Part shown: in pieces, positions 7,703 to 15,930 of the stretch | Position numbering within the stretch: the stretch's first letter is position 1 | How the letters are laid out: each line of letters starts with the position of its first letter | Assembly (NCBI GenBank): GCA_050288085.1 | Contig: JBNKDD010000051.1 | Coordinates: forward strand, 1 to 25,519 | DNA length: 25,519 nt | Source of the DNA: JBNKDD01 sp050288085 | GTDB lineage: Bacteria; Chloroflexota; Anaerolineae; Aggregatilineales; UBA3940 | Direction of reading: 5' to 3' | Position numbers and translations under genes: made by a program | The notes under the pieces: generated by a model | What the model was told of the DNA's origin: nothing | The model's database searches: none | The model's input: the letters and a program-made list of their open reading frames with translations, nothing else

Positions 7703-8457
7703 AATGCGTCTACGACCTCCAACGCACTGTTTTCCGCGGCTAGCTGGATAAACAGATCTTCCAGCGTAGCCTCCCGCTGAATGCCCCGTAACTCATCCAT
7801 CGTTCCATACGCGATCAGCTTTCCATGATCGATAATGCCCAGCCGCGTGCAGACACGTTCAGCAATTTCAAGCGTGTGAGTGGACATCAGCACAACTTTT
7901 CCCTCATCGCATAACTGGCGCAGCAGATCCTTAACGTGTCGGGCACTCAATGGATCGAGACCGGCAAACGGCTCATCAAGGATCAACACCTGAGGATCGT
8001 GAAGTAAAGTACCACAAAGTGCGGTTTTACGACGCATCCCCCCAGAATAGCTTTCAATCAATTGATCAGCCTTGTCCGATAGATCAAGCAGCCGCAGCAA
8101 ATACTCAATTCGTTCAGCAAGTTGTGAATCACCCAGGCGATGCAGCCCACCCAGAAAATACAGAAACTCCCGCCCTGTTAATTTGTCGTAGAGATAAGGA
8201 TCTTGAGCCAGATAACCGAACATCCGCTTCGCCTGTATAGGCTGCTGCTGGATATCATACTCACAAATAGAGGCACTACCTGAAGAGGGTCGCAGTAACC
8301 CGACAAGCATTCGAAGCGTTGTTGTCTTCCCGGCACCATTCATACCAAGAAAGCCAAACAACTCGCCCGAACCGACCATCAGCGACAGATCGTCAACAGC
8401 GACAAAATCACCAAAATTCCTTGTTAAGTGATGGAGCGTAATCATACCTTGTCTCAT
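7699..8457 (-). CDS. ABC transporter ATP-binding protein (exporter type)
   Basis: The 252-aa nucleotide-binding domain has Walker A GMNGAGKTT (about 38-46), Q-loop GYLAQDPYLY (Q85), signature YSGGMRRK (about 137-144), Walker B VLILDEPFAGLDPLS (about 157-171) and H-loop STHTLE (H194). The first half matches the CcmA/YtrB-type exporters (LTRNFGDFVAVDDLSL). Three starts are possible. TTG 8478 has no supporting site. ATG 8457 is preceded by AGGA with an 8-nt spacer and is chosen; ATG 8445 (MITLHH) is an alternative and is where many relatives begin. It is the first gene of a two-gene operon. A promoter lies 35-65 nt upstream. Confidence 0.93.
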   Translation of the reverse strand: MRQGMITLHHLTRNFGDFVAVDDLSLMVGSGELFGFLGMNGAGKTTTLRMLVGLLRPSSGSASICEYDIQQQPIQAKRMFGYLAQDPYLYDKLTGREFLYFLGGLHRLGDSQLAERIEYLLRLLDLSDKADQLIESYSGGMRRKTALCGTLLHDPQVLILDEPFAGLDPLSARHVKDLLRQLCDEGKVVLMSTHTLEIAERVCTRLGIIDHGKLIAYGTMDELRGIQREATLEDLFIQLAAENSALEVVDAL

Positions 8458-8493
8458 ATCAGTATTCCTGTATTCCAACTACTAAATCATTTG

Positions 8494-8523
8494 GTTTATA
8501 TCATAAACTAGTATACTGTACAA
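8494..8523 (-). promoter_or_regulatory. Candidate promoter of the ABC exporter operon overlapped by two palindromes
   Basis: On the minus strand, TTGTAC (8518-8523), a 17-nt spacer and TATAAA (8495-8500) form a plausible sigma-70 promoter with a weak -35 and a good -10. The -10 lies inside the inverted repeat GTTTAT-ATC-ATAAAC (8494-8508), and the spacer holds the perfect palindrome AGTATACT (8510-8517). This layout suggests repressor control, for example by a GntR/YtrA- or TetR-type protein, but no regulator gene is adjacent. Confidence 0.5.
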
Positions 8524-8536
8524 ACCGCCTGGGTGC

Positions 8537-8572
8537 AAAAAAATCTCAGGGGATGCTGCTGCATCTCCTGAG
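8537..8572 (-). terminator. Intrinsic terminator of the 13208-8608 gene run
   Basis: On the minus strand, a 12-bp stem with one G-U pair (arms 8561-8572 and 8545-8556, loop TGCT/AGCA 8557-8560) is followed one base later by seven T residues (A 8537-8543 on the plus strand). It lies 36 nt after the stop of the solute-binding protein gene: a textbook intrinsic terminator. Confidence 0.9.
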
Positions 8573-8607
8573 AATGGAAATGATTTACGGATATGGATAG
8601 GCCGCCA

Positions 8608-10506
8608 TCAATAGGGACAGGCCCCATTCTCGTTAAAATACCACGATGTGATATTCCAGGTCACCGGGCCAAAGGGAACCGGATCGACGCCGCATAGATA
8701 GCCCGCCGTCAGTGCGATTTGAGGCCGGTAGAACAGCGGCAGCACCGGTACTTCCTGCGCCACAATCGCCTGCTGCTCCGCATAGAAAGGCTGCCGCTCG
8801 GCGATGCTCAACGGCAAGTTTGCCTCCACAATCGCGATGTTCGCCCGGTCGCTGCACCACCCGGAAAAATTCTTACCCTGGTAATCATTGGCCGCGCCCG
8901 GCATATTATCATAGGCCAGCACTTCGACCTGCTGTTCACTGGTCAGCCAGCGATCTTCCAACTCCCAGCGATGTACCGGCCTGAGTTCTAACGGGTGCAT
9001 ATAGACCTCGGCCCCTACCCACTGGCTGATCCCGGTCGGATCAGGGCGGGTCAGATCGGCAGTCAGCGCCATATCAAACTGCTGTTGGGCTAATGGCCCA
9101 CTGGTGCTAAACATCACCGCCGCGCTGACCGGCTGCACCTGCACACCGATCCCGATTTGGGCCAGATCGGCGCGAATCTTTTCGGCAATCTGCGCCCGGA
9201 GTGAATCACCTTCCGGGAAAACCAACAGCGGGGATAAGGCCGTCTCTTCGGCCACCGTCCATTCCCCAAGCTGGCAGTTATACAATCCGCCGCCCTCGCC
9301 ATGATATTCACGCGTCCCATCGCCGTTGAGATCCTGCCACCCCGCCTGATCGAGCAAACTCGCCGCGGTCGCCAGATCAGGAGCATAGTGGGTCAACCCG
9401 CCAACCTGTGCCGATGCCCAGTGATCGGACGAAATCCAGCCATCCAGGACCGGAACCATTGCCCCATAAGTCTCTTGCAGCAAGGTTTCCCGGTCAATTG
9501 CATAGGCCACCGCCTGCCGCACTCGCGGATCGGCAAAATAGGCCGGGCGGCCAAATGGGCCGGGTCGCGTATTGAAGATCACCCGCTCGTAGATCGAGCT
9601 CGAATAGGCCAGCGCCCGCGCCGCCGACCCTACCATCAGCGCCCGATATTGATCGCGCGTTAACGCCTCGTCAAGCACCAGGTCACAGCCGCCGCTAACC
9701 ACCTCATCGACAGCCTGATTCGGATCGATCATAAACCGCACCCGGACGGTTGGATTTTGAATCTCCAATCTGCCGGGATAATGCGGGTTAGCTTGCAGCA
9801 AAACGTGTGAACCACTCACCCATTCAGCAACGTAATATGGGCCAAGCGATGGATTAACCAGCCGGGCATAATCGCTGCCCAGCACCACATTCGGATCAAC
9901 CCCTTCGCCCAAGACATGAACCGGCAGCGGTGGCTGTGACGGCACATACGGGTATTCCACGCCGGGAGCCGCCGTCACAGATAGAGCCACATCGCCCTGA
10001 GTACTGTCTACAACATCAAATCGTGGAGCGAGAGATGCAGCGGGTAAAGTCAATCCGACCTGCGCATCGGACAGGCTGAAAGGTTCCCCATCTGACCAGG
10101 CCAGATCATAATTGTAGGATAAGGATACTGACAGCGTCCCATCGTCATTTCGGCTCAATTGCCTACCTTCGACCGTCGGCAGCGCCGTGAGCAGGTCACC
10201 GGGTTGGGCCACATAATCCGATCCATACACCGCAGCCTGGGGTGCAACCAGCGGTAAAAGTACAGCAGCCGTCGGGTGATTCGATCCGATGATAGCCTCC
10301 GGTTCGGAAGCCGCACAGATCACCAGTTCCGGTTTGAATGGTTCGGGCGTTTCGGTCGGTGGAATTTCAGAAGGTTCACTTGTTTCGCCGGTTTCACCTT
10401 CTTCAGCAGGCTCAGGCTGTGTTTCAGCCTCCTGACCGAAAAGCGAACAACCGGACAAAAACAGCGTTATCAACACTAAGCCGAATAAACAGCGACGATT
10501 TGCCAT
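8608..10506 (-). CDS. Family 5 ABC solute-binding lipoprotein (peptide/nickel/opine-type)
   Basis: The 632-aa protein begins with a lipoprotein signal (MANRRCLFGLVLITLFLSGC; lipobox LSGC, C20), then an acidic Pro/Glu/Thr linker (about 25-57). The rest fits the SBP_bac_5 fold: WSDGEPFSLSDAQVG (usually W-x-D-G-x-x-x-x-A-x-D-V), a LASGGCDLV-like segment (VVSGGCDLV), RVIFNTRPGPF...DPRVRQAVAYAIDRETLL, and ADLAQIGIGVQVQPV...QFDMALT. Family 5 proteins deliver oligopeptides, metal complexes or similar ligands to ABC importers. No permease or ATPase of an importer is present here, so it is an orphan in this window. It is last in the minus-strand run; AAAGGA precedes the ATG, and the gap to the TSUP gene is 17 nt. 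Confidence 0.9.
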   Translation of the reverse strand: MANRRCLFGLVLITLFLSGCSLFGQEAETQPEPAEEGETGETSEPSEIPPTETPEPFKPELVICAASEPEAIIGSNHPTAAVLLPLVAPQAAVYGSDYVAQPGDLLTALPTVEGRQLSRNDDGTLSVSLSYNYDLAWSDGEPFSLSDAQVGLTLPAASLAPRFDVVDSTQGDVALSVTAAPGVEYPYVPSQPPLPVHVLGEGVDPNVVLGSDYARLVNPSLGPYYVAEWVSGSHVLLQANPHYPGRLEIQNPTVRVRFMIDPNQAVDEVVSGGCDLVLDEALTRDQYRALMVGSAARALAYSSSIYERVIFNTRPGPFGRPAYFADPRVRQAVAYAIDRETLLQETYGAMVPVLDGWISSDHWASAQVGGLTHYAPDLATAASLLDQAGWQDLNGDGTREYHGEGGGLYNCQLGEWTVAEETALSPLLVFPEGDSLRAQIAEKIRADLAQIGIGVQVQPVSAAVMFSTSGPLAQQQFDMALTADLTRPDPTGISQWVGAEVYMHPLELRPVHRWELEDRWLTSEQQVEVLAYDNMPGAANDYQGKNFSGWCSDRANIAIVEANLPLSIAERQPFYAEQQAIVAQEVPVLPLFYRPQIALTAGYLCGVDPVPFGPVTWNITSWYFNENGACPY

Positions 10507-10523
10507 CTAATATCCTTTTCAAC

Positions 10524-11249
10524 TCAAAATACCAACCTGAACCCCAACACCACCAGCAGCACCAACACGATCTTTCGGAACAGGTCCGGGTTGATGTACT
10601 TATCCAGGCTGAGGCCCACCACAATCCCCAGCAATACGCTGGGCAAACCGATCAGGACATTCTTCCAAACATCGGTGGTCAGGTTCCCGGCCAGGGCATG
10701 TGTTGAGATTTGCACAGCGGATATCACCATGAACAGCCCCTGCAAGTTGCTCTTAAACTCAGCAGGTTTCCATCGATTAGAATCGCCATAAATGATCAAT
10801 GGTGGACCGGCAGCACTATAAGCACCGGCCAGCAAACCCGCTATCAGGCCAATAGGATAGGCCCAGACCGGGCGCTTCATCTCCGGCAAAGTAGGCGCAA
10901 GCAGCGCATATAAAGCGTAACTGATAACCACCACCCCCAGAATGGTGATGACAAAGTCGGCATCCAACCGCTTAAGGCCGAAGATCCCGATGGGGATACC
11001 GACCACCACGGGGATAATCAACCTCGATACCGCCTGCATGTCCATCGATTTACGATAGCGGATCAACATCGGGAGCTGTATAACCACGGCGATCAGGGCT
11101 AAAAAGGGCGCAGCAACCCTAACACCGATCACATCCGCAAGCACCGGCATGGCGACCAATGTCACCCCAAACCCGGCCACACTCTGCGTAAAGCTGGCGA
11201 AAAACATGATCAAAATGATCGGCAGGGCAGCGACGAGACTTTCATTCAT
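10524..11249 (-). CDS. TSUP (TauE/SafE) family membrane transporter
   Basis: The 241-aa protein has about eight hydrophobic segments and the hallmarks of the TSUP/TauE-SafE family (DUF81): an N-terminal FFASFTQSVAGFGVTLVAMP motif and a second-half LIAGLLAGAYSAAGPPLIIYG motif, which are the pseudo-symmetric glycine-rich elements of the two halves. Members move sulfite, sulfoacetate, sulfur compounds or other small organic anions across the inner membrane. The substrate is not clear here. It sits 24 nt after the LLM oxidoreductase gene and 17 nt before the solute-binding lipoprotein gene, so all three are probably cotranscribed. Confidence 0.87.
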   Translation of the reverse strand: MNESLVAALPIILIMFFASFTQSVAGFGVTLVAMPVLADVIGVRVAAPFLALIAVVIQLPMLIRYRKSMDMQAVSRLIIPVVVGIPIGIFGLKRLDADFVITILGVVVISYALYALLAPTLPEMKRPVWAYPIGLIAGLLAGAYSAAGPPLIIYGDSNRWKPAEFKSNLQGLFMVISAVQISTHALAGNLTTDVWKNVLIGLPSVLLGIVVGLSLDKYINPDLFRKIVLVLLVVLGFRLVF

Positions 11250-11273
11250 ACCGGTTTAGATTCGACCAACCTA

Positions 11274-12185
11274 TCAGCCTGCGGCTCTGACTTTAGGGAA
11301 CACGTCCTCAAGCATCATCCCGATAATGTCCGGGTCGGGCATGCCCAGCACATCGCACACAAAATAATCCACGCCCAGATCGACGAACTTCAGTAGTTCC
11401 TCAACCACCCGGTCAGGTGTCCCGGCAAAGGCATTATCCATCGTCCACTTGCCACCGAGTTTCTTGGCTTCGGCCTCGGTCTTGCCCAGTACCAACCGCC
11501 CGAACCAGCTAAACCGCAGACTTTCTGGATCGCGTCCAAACTCTTCGCACCGCTCCCTGACCACTGCCGCACGGTCGGAATAAGTTTCGTAGTTCGCATC
11601 GGGGATATTCCACCAATCAGCATAACGAACCGCCAACCCGATCGTTTTGTACCCGCCACCACCCACAATCAGCGTTGGCAGCGGATCGGGTTTAGGCTCG
11701 CACCAGGCATCGACCACGCTGTAATGCTTACCGTGATAGGTCACCTGCCCCGGTTCCGTCCACATCCGCTTGAAGATTTCGAGCGTATCTTCTAACTGCT
11801 CCAACCGGATTCCAGGGCGGGGATAATCATAACCATAGGCATGATATTCATCCTCTTTCCACCCCGCACCGATTGCCATGGTCAGCCGCCCGTTGGTTAG
11901 AGTTTGTAAAGTGGCAGCCATCTTTGCCATCATCGCCGGATTCCGGTAGCTCTGGCCCAGCACAATCGGCCCCAGGGCAAATTGCGGCCAGCGTGCTGCC
12001 GCAAACGACAATGCCGTCCAGGCTTCAAAGGTTGGATTATCCTCCCACTGGAAATGGTCAGTCATCCAGATGCCGTGAATATGCCCCTCCAACTGTGGGA
12101 GCAGCTGGTCGAGATCGTCCACCCAGCGGTTGAGCTGTCCCTTCGGTGGGCCAGCCCGCATATCAAGACCGAATTCAACAGGCAT
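11274..12185 (-). CDS. LLM-class (luciferase-like) oxidoreductase, probably F420-dependent
   Basis: The 303-aa protein has the bacterial luciferase TIM-barrel pattern: HGIWMTDHFQW near the N-terminus, ALGPIVLGQSYRNPAMMAKMAATLQTLTNGRLTMAIGAGW, and a later PTLIVGGGGYKTIGLAVRYADWWN. The GRL-x-x-x-I-G-x-GW-x-x-x-E-Y motif and the GGGG loop are typical of the F420-dependent subgroup, which performs two-electron reductions or oxidations on varied substrates; FMN use is also possible for the family. The ATG at 12185 is preceded by AAAGGAT, which overlaps the last codons of the rfbB-like gene 3 nt upstream, so the two genes are tightly linked. The substrate is unknown. Confidence 0.88.
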   Translation of the reverse strand: MPVEFGLDMRAGPPKGQLNRWVDDLDQLLPQLEGHIHGIWMTDHFQWEDNPTFEAWTALSFAAARWPQFALGPIVLGQSYRNPAMMAKMAATLQTLTNGRLTMAIGAGWKEDEYHAYGYDYPRPGIRLEQLEDTLEIFKRMWTEPGQVTYHGKHYSVVDAWCEPKPDPLPTLIVGGGGYKTIGLAVRYADWWNIPDANYETYSDRAAVVRERCEEFGRDPESLRFSWFGRLVLGKTEAEAKKLGGKWTMDNAFAGTPDRVVEELLKFVDLGVDYFVCDVLGMPDPDIIGMMLEDVFPKVRAAG

Positions 12186-12188
12186 GTT

Positions 12189-13208
12189 TTAATCCTTTCT
12201 CAGCCGGTGACCATACTGCGCTTTATAATAGTCCTTATATTCGCCACTTTTGATCTTACGCCACCACCACTCATTTTTGACATACCAGTTAACGGTATGC
12301 TCAAGGGCAGAGTCAAAGGTGAAAGAATGCTCCCAACCCAGCGCATGCAATTTATCGTTGGCTAAGGCATACCGCCGATCATGGCCGGGCCGGTCATCGA
12401 CCGGGGTGATCAGCGATTCGGGTTTGCCGAGTATCGCTAACATCTGTTTGATCACATCAACGTTGTAACGCTCGTTCTCCCCGCCGAGATTGTACGCCTC
12501 GCCCGGTTCGCCCTTGTGAAGCACCAGGTCAATCCCTGAGCAGTGATCTTCCACATACAGCCAATCGCGCACCTGCATCCCATCACCGTACAGCGGGAGC
12601 GGCTCATCGTCGATCGCATTGGTGATGAATAACGGCAGCAGTTTCTCAGGATACTGGTAAGGGCCAAACGTATTGCTGCCCCGCGTGACAACCGTATTCA
12701 ACCCATAGGTAACGTAATACGCCCGCACCATCAATTCGCCGCCCGCTTTGCTGGCCGCATATGGGCTGTTCGGCTCAAACGGATCGCCCTCTCTAAAGAA
12801 CCCGACCGGGATCGACCCGTAAACTTCGTCGGTGCTGACCTGCAAAAATCGCTCAACACCGGCCTTACGACTCTCATCCAATAGGGTGTAGACACCAACC
12901 ACGTCAGTCTGAATGAAGGCATCCGGGTTCAGGATGCTGCGATCCACGTGCGATTCGGCAGCGAAGTTGACCACCGTATCGATCTGGTTGCTTTCCAACA
13001 AACGGGCCACCGCTCCCCGGTCGGCGATATCGCCCCGCAGGAATTTGTAATGGGGATTCTGCGAAACCGGTTCGAGGTTATCCAGGTTGCCCGCATAGGT
13101 CATCTTATCATAAACCACGATCTCGTAATCGGGGTATTTGTTCAGCATGTACCGCACAAAATTACTACCGATGAACCCTGCGCCACCGGTGACAAGTATA
13201 TTTTTCAT
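12189..13208 (-). CDS. rfbB: dTDP-glucose 4,6-dehydratase
   Basis: The 339-aa protein is an extended SDR enzyme of usual length for RmlB. It has the NAD-binding GGAGFIGSN (8-16), the substrate and catalytic STDEVYG (125-131, with T126, D127, E128), YAASK (Y150, K154), the RGSNTFGPYQYPEKLLP segment and the GDGMQVRDWLYVEDH segment, all specific to RmlB. It converts dTDP-glucose to dTDP-4-keto-6-deoxyglucose, a precursor of dTDP-rhamnose and other deoxysugars used in surface polysaccharides. An upstream in-frame start at 13271 adds 21 residues unlike the family; ATG 13208 is preceded by AAGGAA at 6 nt and is chosen. The other rml genes (rmlA, rmlC, rmlD) are not in the window. It is the first gene of the minus-strand run. 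Confidence 0.94.
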   Translation of the reverse strand: MKNILVTGGAGFIGSNFVRYMLNKYPDYEIVVYDKMTYAGNLDNLEPVSQNPHYKFLRGDIADRGAVARLLESNQIDTVVNFAAESHVDRSILNPDAFIQTDVVGVYTLLDESRKAGVERFLQVSTDEVYGSIPVGFFREGDPFEPNSPYAASKAGGELMVRAYYVTYGLNTVVTRGSNTFGPYQYPEKLLPLFITNAIDDEPLPLYGDGMQVRDWLYVEDHCSGIDLVLHKGEPGEAYNLGGENERYNVDVIKQMLAILGKPESLITPVDDRPGHDRRYALANDKLHALGWEHSFTFDSALEHTVNWYVKNEWWWRKIKSGEYKDYYKAQYGHRLRKD

Positions 13209-13231
13209 GTTTATTTCCTTACGATTTTTGT

Positions 13232-13284
13232 GGATTCGCGAAAGATATCCTGACGAGTTTTGAGCCTTCACTCGACGCGAATCC
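13232..13284. repeat. Inverted repeat upstream of rfbB
   Basis: GGATTCGCG (13232-13240) and CGCGAATCC (13276-13284) form a perfect 9-bp inverted repeat with a 35-nt gap in the region just upstream of the rfbB start. It could be an operator or an RNA stem; no promoter was located confidently. Confidence 0.4.
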
Positions 13285-13389
13285 TTCCAGGTAAATCACC
13301 GCCCTTTATAATTTGTAGTGACTTACTTGACTTGCGTGCGGCGATTGTAACCGGAAACGCCTCAAATGCCACCTACGGAACACAAACAA

Positions 13390-13415
13390 ACAGGACACGA
13401 TCTCCTGTGTCCTGT
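13390..13415 (-). terminator. Terminator of the PucC-family operon
   Basis: Perfect 9-bp stem ACAGGACAC (13390-13398) / GTGTCCTGT (13407-13415), loop 8 nt, followed on the minus strand by the T-rich TTGTTTGTG. It lies 36 nt downstream of the MFS gene stop. Confidence 0.75.
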
Positions 13416-13451
13416 CTCGTCGTTCGATTGATTGGTTAGTGAATGGATCGA

Positions 13452-14774
13452 TCAGTCCCCGGCCCGCCCGACCAACGCAGCCCGCTCGACAAAGGTCATT
13501 GGCTCCTGGGCTTCCTCGCGGAAAGTGCCGACATCGACCCGCCGCAGGAGATAGACAGACGTAAGCAGGAACAAGAACTCTATCCCGAAGACAACAATGT
13601 AACCGCGAACCAGGTCATTGTTAGCGAAGGCCGTAACCACGTCATAAACCACCCCGCTGATCATCGTGCCGATCAGCCGGGCAACGGCACTCGATACCCC
13701 CCACGCCCCGATGAACAGTCCGACATTGCCCACCGTTGTCATATCCAGCATCAGGGATAGGTTCGAGACAGTCGAAAGGCCGGTTCCCGCACCGAGCAGC
13801 ACCACCCCCACATAAAACATCGATGAGAGTTTCAGGACACCGCTTAACACGATCAGCGCAAAACTGACCAGTGCCAGCCACGCCCCTATCCGGGCCATGC
13901 TCTTTTTATCAACCCGGCCTTGCAGCGGCCCCGCACCGATCAAAGTGATCAGGAAAAAAGTTCCCCAGATCGAGGTAATGCGGGTGGTCTGCTCGACGCT
14001 CAGGCCAAACGCTTCGGCAGCATAAGGCTCCAACAGCACATCCTGCCCCAGAATAGCGGACAGCAGCAGCACCAGGTAAACGAAGAACAACGACGCCTGC
14101 TTATTATTCAGGATGGCGCTGTACATCTGGCCCCAGCTATGCCGCTCCTCGGTCTGATCACCGGGTGTATAAGGCCCCTCCAACCCGATCAGCCCCAGCA
14201 CGCCCAACACCGCCGCCACGATACCCACCATCCAGAAAACACGTTGCAAGGCTTCTGGCGTATAGGGATCAACCATCTGACTGATGATCGTCGCCATCAC
14301 AATGATGCTGATGATCATCATCGTAAACATAGTCGCGATGTTATAACTGCGACTCTTCTCATCACCCAATTCAGAGGCTAACGAGAAATAGGATACCGTC
14401 GCGAAGTTATACCCCATCCCCCACACGCCGAACGCCACCGCACTGAGGATCAAGCCGCGCTGACCACCTTCTGCCAGGGCAAAGGCAGCAGACGGGGCCA
14501 GGAACGCCCCCCCGATGCACAGTGCCAACCCCAGCACGATATACGGTATCCGCCGCCGCCCGAAGATCGGATTCCGATCCGCATAAGAGCCAAGCGCCAC
14601 CTGTAACGGTGAGAGCAAATAAGGCAGCGACAGCAGGATAGCGATCACCGTAGCCGCAACCGCCAGTTCCTTTTTCATCACCCGGTTCAACGTGCTGTTA
14701 AACGGCAGCAGGGTGATCGTCAACGCAACGTGAATCAGTCCTAACTGAATCCTTTTCAACCAGAGTCTTTTCAT
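13452..14774 (-). CDS. PucC/BCD-family MFS transporter (bacteriochlorophyll-delivery type fold)
   Basis: The 440-aa protein has about 12 membrane helices. The N-terminal part is close to the PUCC family pattern: LPFNSTLNRVMKKELAVAAT (23-42), then a LLSLPYLLSPLQVALGSYAD segment and IFGRRRIPYIVLG (70-82). In PucC/LhaA these read as G-T-L-N-R-V-M-x-x-E-L, L-P-x-L-x-x-P-x-x-x-x-x-G-x-x-S-D and L-G-W-R-R-V-P-Y-I-W. The family (TCDB 2.A.1.41) is linked to light-harvesting assembly and chlorophyll handling in phototrophs, but homologues also occur in non-phototrophs with unknown substrate. No photosynthesis gene is present in this window. It is last in a three-gene operon with a seven-helix protein and a 54-aa membrane protein upstream. 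The ribosome-binding site is weak. Confidence 0.82.
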   Translation of the reverse strand: MKRLWLKRIQLGLIHVALTITLLPFNSTLNRVMKKELAVAATVIAILLSLPYLLSPLQVALGSYADRNPIFGRRRIPYIVLGLALCIGGAFLAPSAAFALAEGGQRGLILSAVAFGVWGMGYNFATVSYFSLASELGDEKSRSYNIATMFTMMIISIIVMATIISQMVDPYTPEALQRVFWMVGIVAAVLGVLGLIGLEGPYTPGDQTEERHSWGQMYSAILNNKQASLFFVYLVLLLSAILGQDVLLEPYAAEAFGLSVEQTTRITSIWGTFFLITLIGAGPLQGRVDKKSMARIGAWLALVSFALIVLSGVLKLSSMFYVGVVLLGAGTGLSTVSNLSLMLDMTTVGNVGLFIGAWGVSSAVARLIGTMISGVVYDVVTAFANNDLVRGYIVVFGIEFLFLLTSVYLLRRVDVGTFREEAQEPMTFVERAALVGRAGD

Positions 14775-14855
14775 TTTACTTTTACCGAACCTATATTCAG
14801 AACCCGGATATCATCTTCTTAATTTGTGAAATTCGTGTAATTCGTGGACTTACTC

Positions 14856-15917
14856 TTATTTATCCCCGGCAGCCGGGGCAGTTTGTACAGCCTCAACCGG
14901 CTCCGGGCGGGTCGTCGCCGCCACAAACCCCGCAAACATCAGGATCGCACCGAGCAGTTCACCCAGGTACAGATACCCCCCTAACCCAAACCGGCTCAGT
15001 AACCCGCCGATTCCGGGCATCAACGCCCCGGCTGCGATCAGCACATTGCCGACCACCCGGTTAGGCATAATCCGCTTGCGAAGGAAGATGTACGCCGAAT
15101 AGAGCGCCCCGGCAACCAGCGTGAGCAGCCCGTAAATATTAAAGAACGGCGTCAGGCTGCGAGTCCCAGGGCTGACAATCGCATGACCATGCATCTCATG
15201 CCCGATTGTTGTCGTCAGCCATCCCGCAGGCTGGTCGTCAATACTGACATTGATCCGCATCCCGTCGCTTTGAAGATCAACCCGCTGACCATTTACCACG
15301 GCGCTGGCATTGGGCAGTGAGGCAGCATCAACCTCGGTTGGCGTGGGAACTGCAATCTGTTGATGTTCCGCCTCGGCGATAACGGCCTTTGCCAGCGGAG
15401 AAAATCGCCGTTCGGAGACTTCGCCCTCGTCATCAAGCGCCGTTCCCTCTAACACCCCGGCAGCCGACGCGAGCACGGTTTCCTCGTCAAAGCCTGCATC
15501 AGTCCCAACCGTATTGACTTCCTGGGCAAGCATCACCGGGGCAAGATCGGCAGTGAATATTTTGACGCCCGCATACAGCGAGGCCACTACCAGCACCCCC
15601 AGCATCAAATGGGATAGACGCACCTTGCCACCAAACAACCGCTTCCTGACCAGCAGTTCGACCGTCCCCTGCCCGATCCAGGCCGCAACCAGGATCGCAC
15701 CGAACAGGTACCACAGCCGGAACACCAACGCATTCCAGCCAAAAGCAGAATGGATGGCTTCCATCAAACCGCCCAGCAGGTAAAAAGCCAGGCCAATGCC
15801 CCACAGCAGCAGGTAATAACGTTTCGCACCTTTGGCAAAAAAGCTCCGAAAGACCATCACCACAAACACCACCATGATGGCCGCCGACACGAAGGGTAAG
15901 ATCGCATTGATATTCAA
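14856..15917 (-). CDS. Seven-helix membrane protein of unknown function
   Basis: I do not recognise a named family. The TTG at 15917 is preceded by a strong GGAGG at 5 nt and is chosen; an upstream in-frame TTG (15977) would overlap the small gene before it. The resulting 353-aa protein has four helices at about 4-25, 33-55, 64-90 and 102-120, an exported or loop region of about 120 residues (125-245), and three more helices (about 257-279, 290-308, 315-335), then a Pro/Ala-rich tail. The helix 2-3 part (RYYLLLWGIGLAFYLLGG, then FGWNALVFRLWYLFGA) resembles uncharacterised actinobacterial and chloroflexal membrane proteins, from memory. A His cluster GHEMHGH (239-245) stands just before helix 5 and could bind a metal or tetrapyrrole; this is speculation. 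It is the middle gene of the PucC operon. Confidence 0.75.
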   Translation of the reverse strand: MNINAILPFVSAAIMVVFVVMVFRSFFAKGAKRYYLLLWGIGLAFYLLGGLMEAIHSAFGWNALVFRLWYLFGAILVAAWIGQGTVELLVRKRLFGGKVRLSHLMLGVLVVASLYAGVKIFTADLAPVMLAQEVNTVGTDAGFDEETVLASAAGVLEGTALDDEGEVSERRFSPLAKAVIAEAEHQQIAVPTPTEVDAASLPNASAVVNGQRVDLQSDGMRINVSIDDQPAGWLTTTIGHEMHGHAIVSPGTRSLTPFFNIYGLLTLVAGALYSAYIFLRKRIMPNRVVGNVLIAAGALMPGIGGLLSRFGLGGYLYLGELLGAILMFAGFVAATTRPEPVEAVQTAPAAGDK

Positions 15918-15930
15918 ACTAACCTCCAGG

